Of a DNA stretch of 64,000 nt, positions 46,681 to 57,146 are shown in pieces. The position numbers were made by a program, and so were the translations under genes. Under the pieces are notes generated by a model that had not been told where the DNA came from, made no database searches, and was given only the letters and a program-made list of their open reading frames with translations. The DNA is from an uncultured Anaerolineae bacterium (lineage in GTDB: Bacteria > Chloroflexota > Anaerolineae > J036 > Brachytrichaceae), in assembly GCA_938028725.1 (NCBI GenBank), contig CALIMH010000005.1, positions 1 to 64,000 on the forward strand, read 5' to 3'. Numbering within the stretch: the stretch's first letter is position 1; every line of letters starts with the position of its first letter.

Positions 46681-48672
46681 ATGACTACCTATACACCTTT
46701 CGACCAAGCCTGCGCGAATGTGATTCGCACGCTCACGCTAGACGCTGTTCAAACCGCCAACTCAGGTCACCCCGGCATGCCCCTAGGCATGGCCGACGTG
46801 GCCTACGTCCTATATGCCAAATTCATGCGCTTTGACCCCAAAGCGCCGCAGTGGTTCAACCGAGACCGCTTCATCCTCTCCGCTGGGCACGGCTCGATGC
46901 TGCCCTACGCCATCCTTCACCTGACCGGCTACGAGGCGATGACGTTGGATGAGATCAAGCGCTTTCGCCAATGGGGCAGCTTGACGCCAGGACACCCAGA
47001 GAACCATCTCACACCCGGCATCGAGGTCACCACTGGACCGCTCGGCAGCGGCACCGCCAATTCCGTCGGCATGGCGATTGCCGAAGCCTGGCTCGCCGCG
47101 CGCTACAACCGGCCGGGCTTTCCCGTGGTGGATCACTACACCTATGCCATTGTCAGCGATGGCGATCTGCAAGAGGGCATTAGTCATGAAGCGGCCTCGC
47201 TGGCCGGCCATCTTGGGCTGGGCAAGTTGATCTGGTTGTACGACGACAACGCCGTCACGATTGACGGCCCTACCTCCCTGGCCTACAGCGACGACGTGCC
47301 TAAGCGCTTCGAGGCATATGGCTGGCACGTCCAAACGGTGGACGCGCACAACATGGAAGCCGTAGAGGCTGCCATTCACGCAGCGCGCGCTGTGACCGAC
47401 AAGCCCAGCCTCATCTGCTGCAAGAGCGTGATCGGCAAGGGCATGCCCACGCGCCAAGGCACGCACAAAGCGCACAGCGACGCCCCCGGCTGGGAGGAGG
47501 TCAAAGCGGCCAAAGTTGCGCTAGGCGCTGATCCAGAGAAGACGTTTGATGTCCCGCCAGATGTGGCCGAGGCTTGGCGCGCGATTGGCGAACGAGCGGC
47601 GCTCCACCACACCGAGTGGCAGCGCCTGATGCAGGCCTACAGCGAGGCCCATCCCGATTGTTGGCACGAGCTGACTGACGCCATCGAGGGTGTGCTGCCG
47701 GCGGGCTGGGAGGCCGCCTTGCCCACCTTCGATCCAGCGGACAAGCCGATCGCCACCCGCGCGGCCAGCGGCACGGTGATCAGCGCACTCGCCAACGTGC
47801 TGCCCAACTTGCTGGGCGGCTCAGCCGATCTCACGCCCTCCAACAACACCCAGCCGAAAGGCGCACAGCCGCTGCGGAAGGGCGACTTCAGCGGGCGCTA
47901 CATCCACTACGGCGTGCGCGAGCACGCCATGGCCGGCATCATGAACGGCATGGCGCTGCACGGTGGCATACTGCCCTATGGCGGCACGTTCTTCTGCTTC
48001 AGCGACTTCATGCGCCCAGCACTTCGCCTTGCTGCGCTGAGCGGCGCGCACGTGATCTTTGTCTTCACACACGACAGCATCGCGCTCGGCGAGGATGGGC
48101 CGACTCATCAGCCGGTGGAACACCTCGCCAGCCTACGCGCCATGCCCAACCTGCTCACCCTCCGGCCCGCTGATGCAAACGAGACTGCTGAGGCGTGGCG
48201 TGTGGCGGTGGAGTGGAAGCGCGGGCCGGTCGCGTTGATCCTCTCCCGGCAAGCGTTGCCCATCCTGCCCAAGTTGGAGGGGTTCAGTCGCGGCGCTTAT
48301 GTCGTGCGCGATGCAGAAAACCCCCAGGTGGTGCTGGTCGCCAGTGGCTCAGAGGTGAGCTTGGCGCTGGAGGCAGCGGCTGCGCTCGACGCGCGCGGCG
48401 TGCGCGTGCGGGTGGTCTCGATGCCCTCTTGGGAGCTGTTTGACCTGCAGGACGAAGCATATCGCACCCGCGTGCTGCCGCCCGACTTGCCCAAGGTGGT
48501 GATTGAAGCTGGCGTGTCGCTGGGTTGGCACAAATACGTCGGCTCTGGCGCGCGCTTGGTCACGCTCGACGGCCGCTTCGGCGCTTCTGCGCCTTATAAG
48601 GACGTGTACTCCAAATTGGGATTCACTGTAGAGCGCGTGGTGGCAGCCGCTATGGAGTGCGTGCAGTCGTAG
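46681..48672 (+). CDS. tkt: Transketolase
   Basis: 663 aa from ATG 46681. TPP-binding domain with [39 protein letters not shown] and [16 protein letters not shown]; pyrimidine domain with [19 protein letters not shown] and [18 protein letters not shown]-terminal domain with [14 protein letters not shown]. It moves two-carbon units between sugar phosphates in the pentose phosphate pathway. A short upstream extension to 46594 is rejected because it overlaps the hairpin and the -10. Confidence 0.97.
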   Translation: MTTYTPFDQACANVIRTLTLDAVQTANSGHPGMPLGMADVAYVLYAKFMRFDPKAPQWFNRDRFILSAGHGSMLPYAILHLTGYEAMTLDEIKRFRQWGSLTPGHPENHLTPGIEVTTGPLGSGTANSVGMAIAEAWLAARYNRPGFPVVDHYTYAIVSDGDLQEGISHEAASLAGHLGLGKLIWLYDDNAVTIDGPTSLAYSDDVPKRFEAYGWHVQTVDAHNMEAVEAAIHAARAVTDKPSLICCKSVIGKGMPTRQGTHKAHSDAPGWEEVKAAKVALGADPEKTFDVPPDVAEAWRAIGERAALHHTEWQRLMQAYSEAHPDCWHELTDAIEGVLPAGWEAALPTFDPADKPIATRAASGTVISALANVLPNLLGGSADLTPSNNTQPKGAQPLRKGDFSGRYIHYGVREHAMAGIMNGMALHGGILPYGGTFFCFSDFMRPALRLAALSGAHVIFVFTHDSIALGEDGPTHQPVEHLASLRAMPNLLTLRPADANETAEAWRVAVEWKRGPVALILSRQALPILPKLEGFSRGAYVVRDAENPQVVLVASGSEVSLALEAAAALDARGVRVRVVSMPSWELFDLQDEAYRTRVLPPDLPKVVIEAGVSLGWHKYVGSGARLVTLDGRFGASAPYKDVYSKLGFTVERVVAAAMECVQS

Positions 48673-49492
48673 CGTCGCTCGACTGAGCTACTCCGGGGAG
48701 CAAAGAGGCCGACTCTGCTTGTCGCGGGACGCCCTCCGCAATCGAGCGGAAGTGGGTCGCCTGTGGCCCAATCAGGCGGTCGGTAGTAGCGAGGATAGCG
48801 ATGGATTCCCCCGCCCTGATCGTGAACAGCTCGTCCAAGGCAGCCTCGTACACACCGATCAGATTGTTGCTTTTGTCATAGGCGCCGATCAAGATGCGCA
48901 CAGCATATGTTTCACCATTGCCGATGTTCTTTATCGTGCCTCGCATGCTGCTGCCGCCAATGGCGTGTAAGTTCTGGACCTCCAATCTTCGATATACCGC
49001 CCTGCTCAAGCTGGAGTTCACAGCTCGCTGGTCCCAATCTTCCGGCCACACGAGCACGTCTGAGGCTTGCGTTAAATCCTCCTCGATTCGCACGCGAAAG
49101 GGCACACTCTCGTGCGCAAGGAGCGACGTGGCCAGGAAGGTCCGGCGTGTCGAGATGGTGTGATCACGGTTGATGATTTGCACACAGATCACGGCTTGGT
49201 TGACGCTGGTGGCTGCGTTGTTGGTGAGCGTGCCGATCAACGACCAGGTCCGACCTGAGTGCGCGAGGGAACGGTAGAGAGTCAAGTTCTCCACATGCAG
49301 CCTACCGGCCTTGCAGCCTGCCACTTGCCTCGGCATCAGCATCAGCGCTTGGCTCTCGGTAGGGGCGGAGAATGGAGGTGGGGAATCGATTGCTGCTTGG
49401 ACTCTGCTGCAAGCAAGAAGCCATAGTGGCAGTAGCGCGATCAGGCTGAACGTTCCCCTTAGCTCACGTTTGACGCGCCACCTGCCCAGCAT
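48650..49492 (-). CDS. Lipoprotein with FxLYD-like domains
   Basis: 280 aa from ATG 49492. The lipobox LLAC (residues about 25-28) marks an outer-face lipoprotein. Two repeats of a beta-sandwich resembling FxLYD ([20 protein letters not shown] and [19 protein letters not shown], each followed by a description of flexible linkers such as [13 protein letters not shown]). Function unknown; proteins of this kind bind surface partners. Convergent with transketolase (23-nt overlap), divergent from the nnr gene. Confidence 0.7.
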   Translation of the reverse strand: MLGRWRVKRELRGTFSLIALLPLWLLACSRVQAAIDSPPPFSAPTESQALMLMPRQVAGCKAGRLHVENLTLYRSLAHSGRTWSLIGTLTNNAATSVNQAVICVQIINRDHTISTRRTFLATSLLAHESVPFRVRIEEDLTQASDVLVWPEDWDQRAVNSSLSRAVYRRLEVQNLHAIGGSSMRGTIKNIGNGETYAVRILIGAYDKSNNLIGVYEAALDELFTIRAGESIAILATTDRLIGPQATHFRSIAEGVPRQAESASLLPGVAQSSDATTARTP

Positions 49493-49529
49493 CACTCCCC
49501 TCAGTGAGATTGTAAACTGTGTTGCGTCC

Positions 49530-51113
49530 ATGCACAGCCCAACCCCCATCCGCTTAGTTTCTGTTGCAGAAATGCGGGCTTTGGAGCAGTGCGCCGATCG
49601 GCGCGGCCTGAGCTACGAGCGCATGATGCACAACGCCGGCGCTGGCGCAGCGGAAGCGCTGCTGCGACATCTGGGCAAACCGCAACGTGTGGTGGCGCTC
49701 ATCGGGCCTGGCAACAACGGTGGTGATGGCCTTGTGTGCGCCGCCCACCTCGCTCGGCAAGGCGTGGAGGTGCGGGCGTACTTGCTGCGCGCCCGCGACC
49801 CCGACCTTGATGCGGTCTGGCGCGAGGTTGCACAGGCCATATCAGTCTCGCTCGTGCTCGCCGACGACCCCGATCTCAACACCCTGCGCTGCTGGTTGGC
49901 AGAATGCGATGTGGTGCTGGATGCGCTGCTCGGCATCGGCGTCTCGCGCCCTATCAGTGGCGACTTGCAGCGCCTTTTGGCTGTGCTAGCAGAACGGCGC
50001 GCTGCACCGCCTGCTGTCGCGCTGGTGGCGCTCGACGGCGTCACCGGCATGAACTACGACACCGGCGCGCTCGACCCTTGTGCGGTGCCGGCTGACCTGA
50101 CGCTCACCTTTCACGCGCCGAAGCGCGGCCATTACCAGATGCCGGCAGCGCAGGCAAGCGGCAAATTGGTGGTGGTGCCGATAGGCATTGATGCGCTCTG
50201 TCCCGATGTACCGATCGCTGTTGCGCTGGCTGATGCCGCACAGGTGCGCGCGCATTTGCCACAGCGCCGCCCTGATGCCCACAAAGGCGATCACGGGCGC
50301 GTGTGGGTGATCGGCGGATGTGCCGATTACGTCGGCGCTCCTACATTGGCGGCCCTGGCCGCGTATCGTGTCGGCGCTGGGTTGGTGACACTGGCGGTGC
50401 CACAGTGTGTGTGGCCCATTGCAGGCGCGCGGTGTCCCGAAGCAACGTTCGTGCCGCCCGCAGAGGACGTAGGGGCGTTAGGCCCTAGCGCGGCGCGCCT
50501 GATCGCCGAGCGGCTCTCTCAGGCGCGCGCGCAGGATGTCGTGCTGCTTGGACCTGGCATGGGCCAAGCACCGCAGACGGGTGAGGCGCTGGCGCGCTTG
50601 TGTGCGGTGCTGCGCGAGCGTGGCTCGCCGATCGTGTGCGATGCCGATGCGCTCAACTGGCTGGCCAAGCAATCGCAATGGCATCGGCTGCTGCCGCCGC
50701 AGTCGGTGCTCACGCCACATCCGGGCGAAATGGCTCGGCTATGCGCCACTGACGTGTCCGCCGTCCAGGCCGATCGGGTGGGGTGGGCGCTGCGCGCCGC
50801 GCAGCAGTGGGGGCATGTGGTGGTGCTGAAAGGGGCATACCCAGTGATTGCTTCGCCGCAAGGCACGGGCTTGGTGTTGCCGTTTGCCAACCCGGTGCTG
50901 GCCGTCGCCGGCACGGGCGACGTGCTGGCCGGCTGCATCGCGGGCTTCATGGCGCAGGGCTGCTTGCCGCTCCATGCAGCGCTGTGCGGCGCCTTCGTGC
51001 ATGCCCGTGCGGGCCAAGCATGGCGTGACCAGCATGGCGACGCCGGATTGCTGGCCAGCGATTTGTTGGCGCTCCTCCCCGATGTGCTGCGTGAGCTGAG
51101 GGTAGGTCCATGA
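49530..51113 (+). CDS. nnr: Bifunctional NAD(P)HX epimerase/ADP-dependent dehydratase
   Basis: 527 aa from ATG 49530. The N-terminal NnrE epimerase has ALIGPGNNGGDGLVCAAHLA; the C-terminal NnrD dehydratase has HKGDHGRVWVIGG, VLLGPGMGQAPQTG, LTPHPGEMARL and the ADP/metal loop VAGTGDVLAGCIAGFMAQG. It repairs hydrated NADH and NADPH. It starts divergently to the lipoprotein; upstream extension to 49311 would run antisense over that gene and is rejected. The HAD gene overlaps its stop (ATGA). Confidence 0.95.
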   Translation: MHSPTPIRLVSVAEMRALEQCADRRGLSYERMMHNAGAGAAEALLRHLGKPQRVVALIGPGNNGGDGLVCAAHLARQGVEVRAYLLRARDPDLDAVWREVAQAISVSLVLADDPDLNTLRCWLAECDVVLDALLGIGVSRPISGDLQRLLAVLAERRAAPPAVALVALDGVTGMNYDTGALDPCAVPADLTLTFHAPKRGHYQMPAAQASGKLVVVPIGIDALCPDVPIAVALADAAQVRAHLPQRRPDAHKGDHGRVWVIGGCADYVGAPTLAALAAYRVGAGLVTLAVPQCVWPIAGARCPEATFVPPAEDVGALGPSAARLIAERLSQARAQDVVLLGPGMGQAPQTGEALARLCAVLRERGSPIVCDADALNWLAKQSQWHRLLPPQSVLTPHPGEMARLCATDVSAVQADRVGWALRAAQQWGHVVVLKGAYPVIASPQGTGLVLPFANPVLAVAGTGDVLAGCIAGFMAQGCLPLHAALCGAFVHARAGQAWRDQHGDAGLLASDLLALLPDVLRELRVGP

Positions 51114-51772
51114 TGTTTGTCGCTTCAGACTTGGAAGGCACGCTCAGCCGGGCTGAGACCTGGCGTGTGGTGGGGCGCTTTCTGGAACGCGCAGGACGTG
51201 GGGCTGCTTATCGCCGCTTGGTGGCGGTGGGCGCGCTGCGATCGCTGGGCAGCCGCTTCGGTTTGGTGCGCAGCACCGGCTTGCGCGAACGCTGGTTTAA
51301 GGAGATGACTGCGCTGCTGCGCGGCTTCGACACTGCTCAAGTGGATGCGCTCATGAGCGAGATTGTCGAGAGCCTGTGGCAAGCGCGCCGAACCGTCGTG
51401 ATCGCTGAGCTGGAACGTTATCGGCGCGAGGGAATGTGCGTGGTTATCGTCTCGGGTAGCTACATCCAAGTGGTGCGTGGCTTCGCAGAGCGTCTGGATG
51501 CGCAGGCGCTGGGCAGCGTGCTGGAGGTGGACGAGGCCGGCAGGCTCACCGGTAAGCTGGTAGGGGAGGTGGTGAGTGGCGAAGCCAAGGTGCGCAAACT
51601 GCGCGCCCTCATTGGTGATGCACCGTTGATCGCGGCCTACGGTGATACCGAGGGCGACGTGCCGATGCTGCGCATGAGCCGGCAGCCGGTGGCGGTTTCG
51701 CCCAATCGCACGCTGCGGCGGATCGCCCAAGTGGAGGGGTGGCGCGTGTTGGAGGACGCGCCGGCCCGATGA
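51110..51772 (+). CDS. HAD-IB family phosphatase (SerB-like)
   Basis: 220 aa. Motif I is DLEGTL: the nucleophile Asp7 is kept but the second Asp of the usual DxD is Glu9. Motif II is VIVSGSY, motif III the basic GEAKVRKLRAL, and motif IV GDTEGDVPML. It has a helical cap in between. Substrate might be phosphoserine or a lipid-linked phosphate. It overlaps nnr by 4 nt and the MFS gene by 4 nt, so the three are surely co-translated. Confidence 0.83.
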   Translation: MMFVASDLEGTLSRAETWRVVGRFLERAGRGAAYRRLVAVGALRSLGSRFGLVRSTGLRERWFKEMTALLRGFDTAQVDALMSEIVESLWQARRTVVIAELERYRREGMCVVIVSGSYIQVVRGFAERLDAQALGSVLEVDEAGRLTGKLVGEVVSGEAKVRKLRALIGDAPLIAAYGDTEGDVPMLRMSRQPVAVSPNRTLRRIAQVEGWRVLEDAPAR

Positions 51773-53037
51773 GCACCGCCGCGCCGACCAACGCCCCGAC
51801 GCTTCCCCTGCCTGAGCGCACGCGGCTGACGTATCGCTTCGATCGGCTGCGCGCGCTGCCGCAAGGCCTAATCGAGGCGGCAGGCACCACATTTCTGCTG
51901 CTGATCGCCACGCGCGCCTTCGACGCTGATGCCACAGCAAAATCGCTGATCGCTGCCAGTGGCAACTTGGGCCTGCTGTTGTCGCTGTGGGCAGTGCCGA
52001 TCACGGCACACTTGGCGCGCCCAGCGACCCACGTGGCCGCTAGCGTGATGATAGTTGGCGGCGGGGCGTTGTTTCTGGCCGCAGCGTTGCCAAGTCTGCC
52101 GATGCTGGTGATGGGCACGCTGGTCAGCATGTGCAGCGCCAACCTCATCATCCCGTTGGTCACTGCGGCCTATCAGAGCAACTATCCTCCCCGCGAGCGC
52201 GGGCGCTACGTCTCACGGACGCTCGTCATTCGCATCGCAGTGTCATCGCTGGCGGGGGAAGGGCTGGGCCGCTTGTTAGAGGCGGACATCGGCCTCTACC
52301 GGTTGGTGCTGGTGCTGTTTGGGGCGGCGTGCTGGGCAAGCGCCAGCTTTCTCCACCGCATCCCCTCTCATCCGCTGCGCACAGTCAACGATCAGGGCGC
52401 TACGGGTTGGGCCGGCTGGATGTTCAACGCATTTGGCGCGATGCGCCTTGTGCGCCGGGATCGCTTGCTGCGTTGGATGCTGCTCTCGTGGATGCTGATG
52501 GGCTTCGCCAATTTGATGATGTTTCCACTGCGCGTTGAGTACTTGGCGAACCCTCGCTACGGTCTGTTGTTGAGCCCGCGCGAGGTGGCGCTATACGTGT
52601 TGGTGATACCAGGAGCGATTCGGCTGTTGTTGTCGCCGATGTGGGGAGCGCTCTTCGACCGCATGAACTTTTTTGCGCTGCGCATCATCTTGAATCTCGG
52701 ATTTGCGCTCGGCATTGCAGCGTTCTTCACTGGCCGTAGCGCGCTGGGCTTGTTGCTAGGCGCGGTGCTCTTTGGCGCGGCAAACGCTGGCGGTGAGATC
52801 GCTTGGAATCTGTGGGTGACGCGCTTTGCGCCAACTGACCAAGCTGCGGAGTATATGAGCGTGCACACCTTTCTCACCGGCGTGCGCGGCGTGCTGGCGC
52901 CTTGGGCGGGCTTTCAACTGGTGCAGCATCTGGAGATCGGCGGTGTGGCTTGGATGGCCGCCGGCCTGATCGTGTTAGCGTCGCTGATGTTGGTGCCGGA
53001 GATGGGCGGTCACTATAATCGCCCACGAGCTGCCTGA
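51769..53037 (+). CDS. MFS transporter
   Basis: 422 aa from ATG 51769. About ten to twelve hydrophobic helices. The central loop after helix six (RLVRRDRLLRWM) is typical of MFS. No substrate clue; nearest features are shared with DHA-type exporters. It overlaps the HAD stop (ATGA), and its own stop shares one base with the methyltransferase start (TGATG). Confidence 0.82.
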   Translation: MSTAAPTNAPTLPLPERTRLTYRFDRLRALPQGLIEAAGTTFLLLIATRAFDADATAKSLIAASGNLGLLLSLWAVPITAHLARPATHVAASVMIVGGGALFLAAALPSLPMLVMGTLVSMCSANLIIPLVTAAYQSNYPPRERGRYVSRTLVIRIAVSSLAGEGLGRLLEADIGLYRLVLVLFGAACWASASFLHRIPSHPLRTVNDQGATGWAGWMFNAFGAMRLVRRDRLLRWMLLSWMLMGFANLMMFPLRVEYLANPRYGLLLSPREVALYVLVIPGAIRLLLSPMWGALFDRMNFFALRIILNLGFALGIAAFFTGRSALGLLLGAVLFGAANAGGEIAWNLWVTRFAPTDQAAEYMSVHTFLTGVRGVLAPWAGFQLVQHLEIGGVAWMAAGLIVLASLMLVPEMGGHYNRPRAA

Positions 53038-53873
53038 TGTCTCATACGCTGCGTGTGCGCGCTGAAGCCGACTTTTTGGCTGAGATGTTGCGCCGCTATT
53101 GGTTTGCGCCGCCGGTAGCGCTCTGGCGCGCCGTAGAAGCGCGCGCGTTGAGCCGGCTGGATTTCCCAGCACCGATGTTGGACTTTGGCTGTGGCGATGG
53201 CATGTTCACTGCCGTCGTGTTCGGCGCGCAGCCGGGCATCTTCGGTTGCGACATTGCGCGCGCCGAGATACCCACCGCCCGCGATAGCGGCATCTACACC
53301 CATGGCGTGCAGTTCGCTGATGGCCATCACCTGCCTTATCGTGACGCAGCCTTCGGGACCGTGTATGGCAACTCGGTGATCGAGCATATCCCCGACCCGC
53401 ATCACGTGCTGCCAGAGCTGGCGCGCGTGTTGCGTCCGAATGGTCAGTTGGTCTTGACTGTACCCAGCGATCGTTTTCGCGCGCTGCTCGATGGCGTACA
53501 AGCCGCGCCCGACAAGGCCAGCGCCGAGGCGTACGCCCGTCACGTGGACCGACTGCTGGCACACTATCACTACCACACCGCAGATGAATGGCGCGTGATG
53601 TTGTCTGGCGTTGGGGTGGTGCTGACGCACGTGAGTTACTACGTCGCGCCGGATGCGGTGCGGCAATGGGATAGGCTCAACCGCAGATTTGGCATTGGCC
53701 GCCGCACGCTGTTCAGCGTGCTGGTGTCGCCTCGACTGCGCAAGCTGGGGTATCAGGCATTGCTCGCCAAGGTGATGTATGCGCGCTGGTTGCCTCGGCT
53801 CAGGCCGTATTACGAGTCGCCGGTGTATCACGAGGGCGGCGGGATGCTGGTGGTGGGGCGAAAGCGCGCCTAA
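53037..53873 (+). CDS. Class I SAM-dependent methyltransferase
   Basis: 278 aa. SAM-binding motif MLDFGCGDGMFTAVVFG near residues 42-58, motif II DGHHLPYRDAAFGTVYGNSVIEHI, and a loop rich in Arg. Methyltransferase type 11; the substrate is unknown. Last gene of the nnr-HAD-MFS-methyltransferase run; convergent with the UbiB-like gene 15 nt away. Confidence 0.84.
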   Translation: MSHTLRVRAEADFLAEMLRRYWFAPPVALWRAVEARALSRLDFPAPMLDFGCGDGMFTAVVFGAQPGIFGCDIARAEIPTARDSGIYTHGVQFADGHHLPYRDAAFGTVYGNSVIEHIPDPHHVLPELARVLRPNGQLVLTVPSDRFRALLDGVQAAPDKASAEAYARHVDRLLAHYHYHTADEWRVMLSGVGVVLTHVSYYVAPDAVRQWDRLNRRFGIGRRTLFSVLVSPRLRKLGYQALLAKVMYARWLPRLRPYYESPVYHEGGGMLVVGRKRA

Positions 53874-53888
53874 GTGCTGGAGGCTACG

Positions 53889-55712
53889 CTAGACGGTCAT
53901 CAACCGTGCAAAGCTGATCGCCGCAAACACTGAGCACACCACAGCCAGAACCACCACTTGGTTCAAGAAGAGCAACGTGCCACAGATGAGCAACGCGGCA
54001 AATGTCACCGACCAAGTGAGCCGCTCCACGCTGCGCTCAATGCGGCGCAAATCATTGGTGGAGGCCTGGCTGAGTTGTGCGCGCACCTCTAGTTGGCCGC
54101 TCAGCGCGCGCGAAAAGAAGGCCTCGCTCTGCGATGGCAACTGGATGGCCTGCCGCAGCAGTTTGACACCTTCACCGACCACGCTTTGCGTGAAACTGCG
54201 GGCAGGGCTGGAGGTAGGCGTGTCGAAGTCGCGAGCGAAAGATTGCAGCGCCTGCCAGGGATTGAACTCCGGGTCGAGCGCGGTTAACATGCCGGCGAGG
54301 ATGTTGGCGGTGCGTCCCAGGTACAGCATGTTCTGAGGCACTTGAAACGGCAGCGACGAGAGCAGATCGCGGAATTCCTGCGCGAAAGCATACATCTCGT
54401 TGAAATCCACATTGCTCAGGTCGCTCACCGTCACGCCCCAGAAGCGATCGAGCAGTTGGGCGATTGCATGTTCCACGCGCACCAAGTCGGCCTCCGGCAG
54501 CAAGAAGCCGAGCCGCTGTGCCGACATCACCCAGCGATGGGCGTCCTTCAGTGTGATCGCCAGGATGAACTCGCGCAACTCCTTGACGAACGTAGGCGGC
54601 AATGTGCCCATCATGCCGAAATCCACGAACGTCAAGCGAAACGGTCGCCCCTCCCCGATGGGCACGCGCCAAGCGCGGGCAGTCTCCACATCTAATGGCT
54701 GGACGAACAGGTTGCCCGGATGCGGGTCGGCATGGAAGAAGCCATGCACGAACACCTGCGCCAGGTAAGTTTCAAACAATTTGCGGGCCACCTCGCGCCG
54801 CGAGATGCCGGCGCTCTCCAGCCCCTCCAAGTCTAGGATTTTGATGTCCTCCACGTTTTTGAGGACGATCAGGTGGCGCGTGGTAAAGGCGTGATACACG
54901 CGCGGCACGCGCACTCCCGTGTCGGAGGCGAAGTTGCGATTGAACTGCTCCGCGTGTTTGGCTTCTTGCAGGTAATCCAGCTCCTGATAGACCACCTCAG
55001 CGAACTCGTGCGTTAATGCATCGAGGTTCGCGCGCCGGCGGATCGGTTTGTAGTATTTCAGCCACCCCACGATGGTTTGCAGCGCGTGCAGATCTGTGCG
55101 CACAATGGCTTCCATGTTGGGGCGCTGCACTTTCACCACCACCCGCCTCGGCGCTGCTGCGCCGTTGTTGCTGGCCTCGCCTGTGTCTTTGAGAGTGGCA
55201 AGGTAAGCCTGGCCAAAGGAAGCAGCAGCGACCGGCGTCGGATCGAACTCCTCGAACACTTGGGCGATCGGCATGCCCAGTTCGCGCTCGATCAGCGGCA
55301 ACATCACTGAGGCTGGCTCTGGTGGGACGGCGTCCTGCAGGCCGCTCAGCTCTGCGATGATGGCCGGCGGCAGCAAGTCCACGCGGCTGCTCAAAAATTG
55401 GCCCAGCTTGATCCACACCCCTCCCAGCTCCACTGCTAAGTTGCGAAAGCGCCGCGCCAGCGCCGTTAGGCGCGCCATGCGGTTTTGGGCCACCCGCTCA
55501 GCGCCGATCACGCGCGCTAGGATGACCTCCCACCAGATGAAGCCGAGCACCATGCGCGCGCCAAACCACAGGGCGCGCCACGCACGTTGGCGCAGTGAGA
55601 GCGCCAGCCCACGCTGTGGCCTGGCTCCACTGGCTCCAGTTTGCGGCACCGGCGGCTGTTGGGGGACGGTGCGCTCGAGGGCCGGGAAGGGTAGCTTTTC
55701 GACCAAAGCCAT
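53889..55712 (-). CDS. ABC1/UbiB-family atypical kinase
   Basis: 607 aa. The UbiB-specific KxGQ motif is in GVWIKLGQFLSSRVD; the Ala-rich loop AAASFGQAYLA replaces the Gly-rich loop of ordinary kinases. VVVKVQRPN holds the ATP Lys, HGFFHADPHPGNLFV the catalytic loop and LTFVDFGMMG the metal-binding Asp. Two C-terminal hydrophobic segments anchor it to the membrane. The family supports quinone or other prenyl-lipid metabolism. A glycosyltransferase lies upstream on the same strand, 58 nt away. Confidence 0.93.
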   Translation of the reverse strand: MALVEKLPFPALERTVPQQPPVPQTGASGARPQRGLALSLRQRAWRALWFGARMVLGFIWWEVILARVIGAERVAQNRMARLTALARRFRNLAVELGGVWIKLGQFLSSRVDLLPPAIIAELSGLQDAVPPEPASVMLPLIERELGMPIAQVFEEFDPTPVAAASFGQAYLATLKDTGEASNNGAAAPRRVVVKVQRPNMEAIVRTDLHALQTIVGWLKYYKPIRRRANLDALTHEFAEVVYQELDYLQEAKHAEQFNRNFASDTGVRVPRVYHAFTTRHLIVLKNVEDIKILDLEGLESAGISRREVARKLFETYLAQVFVHGFFHADPHPGNLFVQPLDVETARAWRVPIGEGRPFRLTFVDFGMMGTLPPTFVKELREFILAITLKDAHRWVMSAQRLGFLLPEADLVRVEHAIAQLLDRFWGVTVSDLSNVDFNEMYAFAQEFRDLLSSLPFQVPQNMLYLGRTANILAGMLTALDPEFNPWQALQSFARDFDTPTSSPARSFTQSVVGEGVKLLRQAIQLPSQSEAFFSRALSGQLEVRAQLSQASTNDLRRIERSVERLTWSVTFAALLICGTLLFLNQVVVLAVVCSVFAAISFARLMTV

Positions 55713-55725
55713 ACGCCGGCGATTG

Positions 55726-55750
55726 TAAGCCGATTCACTTGGCTTACGAT
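55726..55750. repeat. Small inverted repeat between glycosyltransferase and UbiB genes
   Basis: A 7-bp stem (GTAAGCC and GGCTTAC) with a 9-nt spacer lies in the 58-bp gap. It is too small to call a terminator with confidence, but is the only structure in that gap. Confidence 0.35.
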
Positions 55751-55770
55751 GAGTATGAGCTGTGCCCTTG

Positions 55771-56967
55771 CTAGCTGCGGGCTAGTGTCGCACAGTCTTG
55801 GTAAGCTGCGATCAGAGCAGGGGCTTGCGCCTCCCAGCTAAAGATAGCCCATAGCCGCTCCTGAGCTGCGCGGCCCAACCCTTGACCTGCCTCAGGGTCA
55901 GCGAGCAACTCGTGCAGCGCACAACGGAAGGCTGCTACGTCGCCTGGGGGTGTGAGTTTCCCGCAGCGTCCGCCATCGAGGTAAAGCCGGTTCATCCCCA
56001 CGTCGCTCACCACCATCGGTTTCGCGCAGGCCATGTAGTCCACCACCTTGCCGCTGCACTTGGCACGGTTGATCGGCGTGTCGCGATAAGGGAAGATGCC
56101 AACGTCAGCAGCAACGAGCATAGCCAAAAACCGCTCGTACGGGACAGGCGCACACCACTCCACGCGCGCGGCGATGGAAGTGCGCGCCAGCGCCTCGCGG
56201 AATGAGCGCGCGCCGTCGCCCATGTCGAAGAGCACCCAGCGCCAGCGCAAGTCGCGCAAGCCTGCTAGCGCACGCATGGCCACATCTAGGTCATGCTGTA
56301 GGGGCAGATTGCCGCCGTAGATGATCACCGGCGTGTCATCCCATCCCATCTGAGCGCGCAGCGTGCTGCGGTGGGGCAACAACTGTTCCACAGTTTGGCG
56401 CAGTTGTCGGTCCGCGCCGTTGGGCAACAGCAGCAGACGTTGGGCATGTCCCCTCAATGCGCGGCTGCGTTGCAGGAGCACTTCGCTAGCACAGGTGACC
56501 CAATGCGCTCGGCGCAGCGACCACCGCTCCTGGAAGAGCATGAACAGCTTATAAGCGAGCGGGTAGCGATACACGCTCAACCACCCGCCTCGACCCTCCC
56601 AGTCGTCGTTGTCTACGACGAAACGCATGGCGGGGCGCTGCCGCGCGAGCAGCAGCATGGCCAAAGCCGCCACGCCCACCGGCTTGAAGACATGCACCAC
56701 ATCTGGCCCAAGCGCTCGGGCACGGATGGCCATGTGCTGCGCCATGTGAACCAGGCCGGGCCAGCCGCTGCCCTGCATGGGTACGTTCTCAATGCGCACT
56801 GCGCCTTCCTGCTGACACGCGCCGCTATCTGGGGGGTTGTCGTAGGGTGGGATCAGCACGTGCACTTCGTGGCCTTGTGCGGCTAGTGTGCGAGCCAGCG
56901 GCAGCATGCGCACGCTGACCGTCGCTTTGGGTGAGCGCGCGAAAGGGGCGAGGAGCACAATGCGCAT
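55771..56967 (-). CDS. Family 4 glycosyltransferase (GT-B)
   Basis: 398 aa. GT-B fold: N-terminal LLAPFARSPKATVSVR and EVHVLIPPYDNPPDSG, then VVHVFKPVGVAALAML; the C-terminal nucleotide-sugar site has VIIYGGNLPLQHDL and a PYRDTPINRAKCSGKVVDYMACAKP block. It would add a sugar to a lipid or glycan. Donor and acceptor unknown. ATG start at 56967. Confidence 0.87.
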   Translation of the reverse strand: MRIVLLAPFARSPKATVSVRMLPLARTLAAQGHEVHVLIPPYDNPPDSGACQQEGAVRIENVPMQGSGWPGLVHMAQHMAIRARALGPDVVHVFKPVGVAALAMLLLARQRPAMRFVVDNDDWEGRGGWLSVYRYPLAYKLFMLFQERWSLRRAHWVTCASEVLLQRSRALRGHAQRLLLLPNGADRQLRQTVEQLLPHRSTLRAQMGWDDTPVIIYGGNLPLQHDLDVAMRALAGLRDLRWRWVLFDMGDGARSFREALARTSIAARVEWCAPVPYERFLAMLVAADVGIFPYRDTPINRAKCSGKVVDYMACAKPMVVSDVGMNRLYLDGGRCGKLTPPGDVAAFRCALHELLADPEAGQGLGRAAQERLWAIFSWEAQAPALIAAYQDCATLARS

Positions 56968-57085
56968 GGCAGCGCCTCAATTATCAGCCCTGCCGAAAGA
57001 AGCGCCACGGGGCGGCTCGCCCCGGAAGCAGGCTGAACTGAGCGCGATGGATGAACGGTAGGATGTGCGTTGGTGTGAAAAGATA

Positions 57086-57119
57086 GCGCACTGCCTGGTG
57101 TGGTTAGCAAGCAGTGCGC
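57086..57119 (-). terminator. Hairpin downstream of the small membrane-protein gene
   Basis: A 9-bp stem (57086-57094 with 57111-57119) lies 28 nt beyond the end of the 145-aa gene on the minus strand. No clear T-run, so a terminator role is only likely. Confidence 0.4.
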
Positions 57120-57146
57120 CGGATAGGTAAGACCTCGGCAGGTCGC

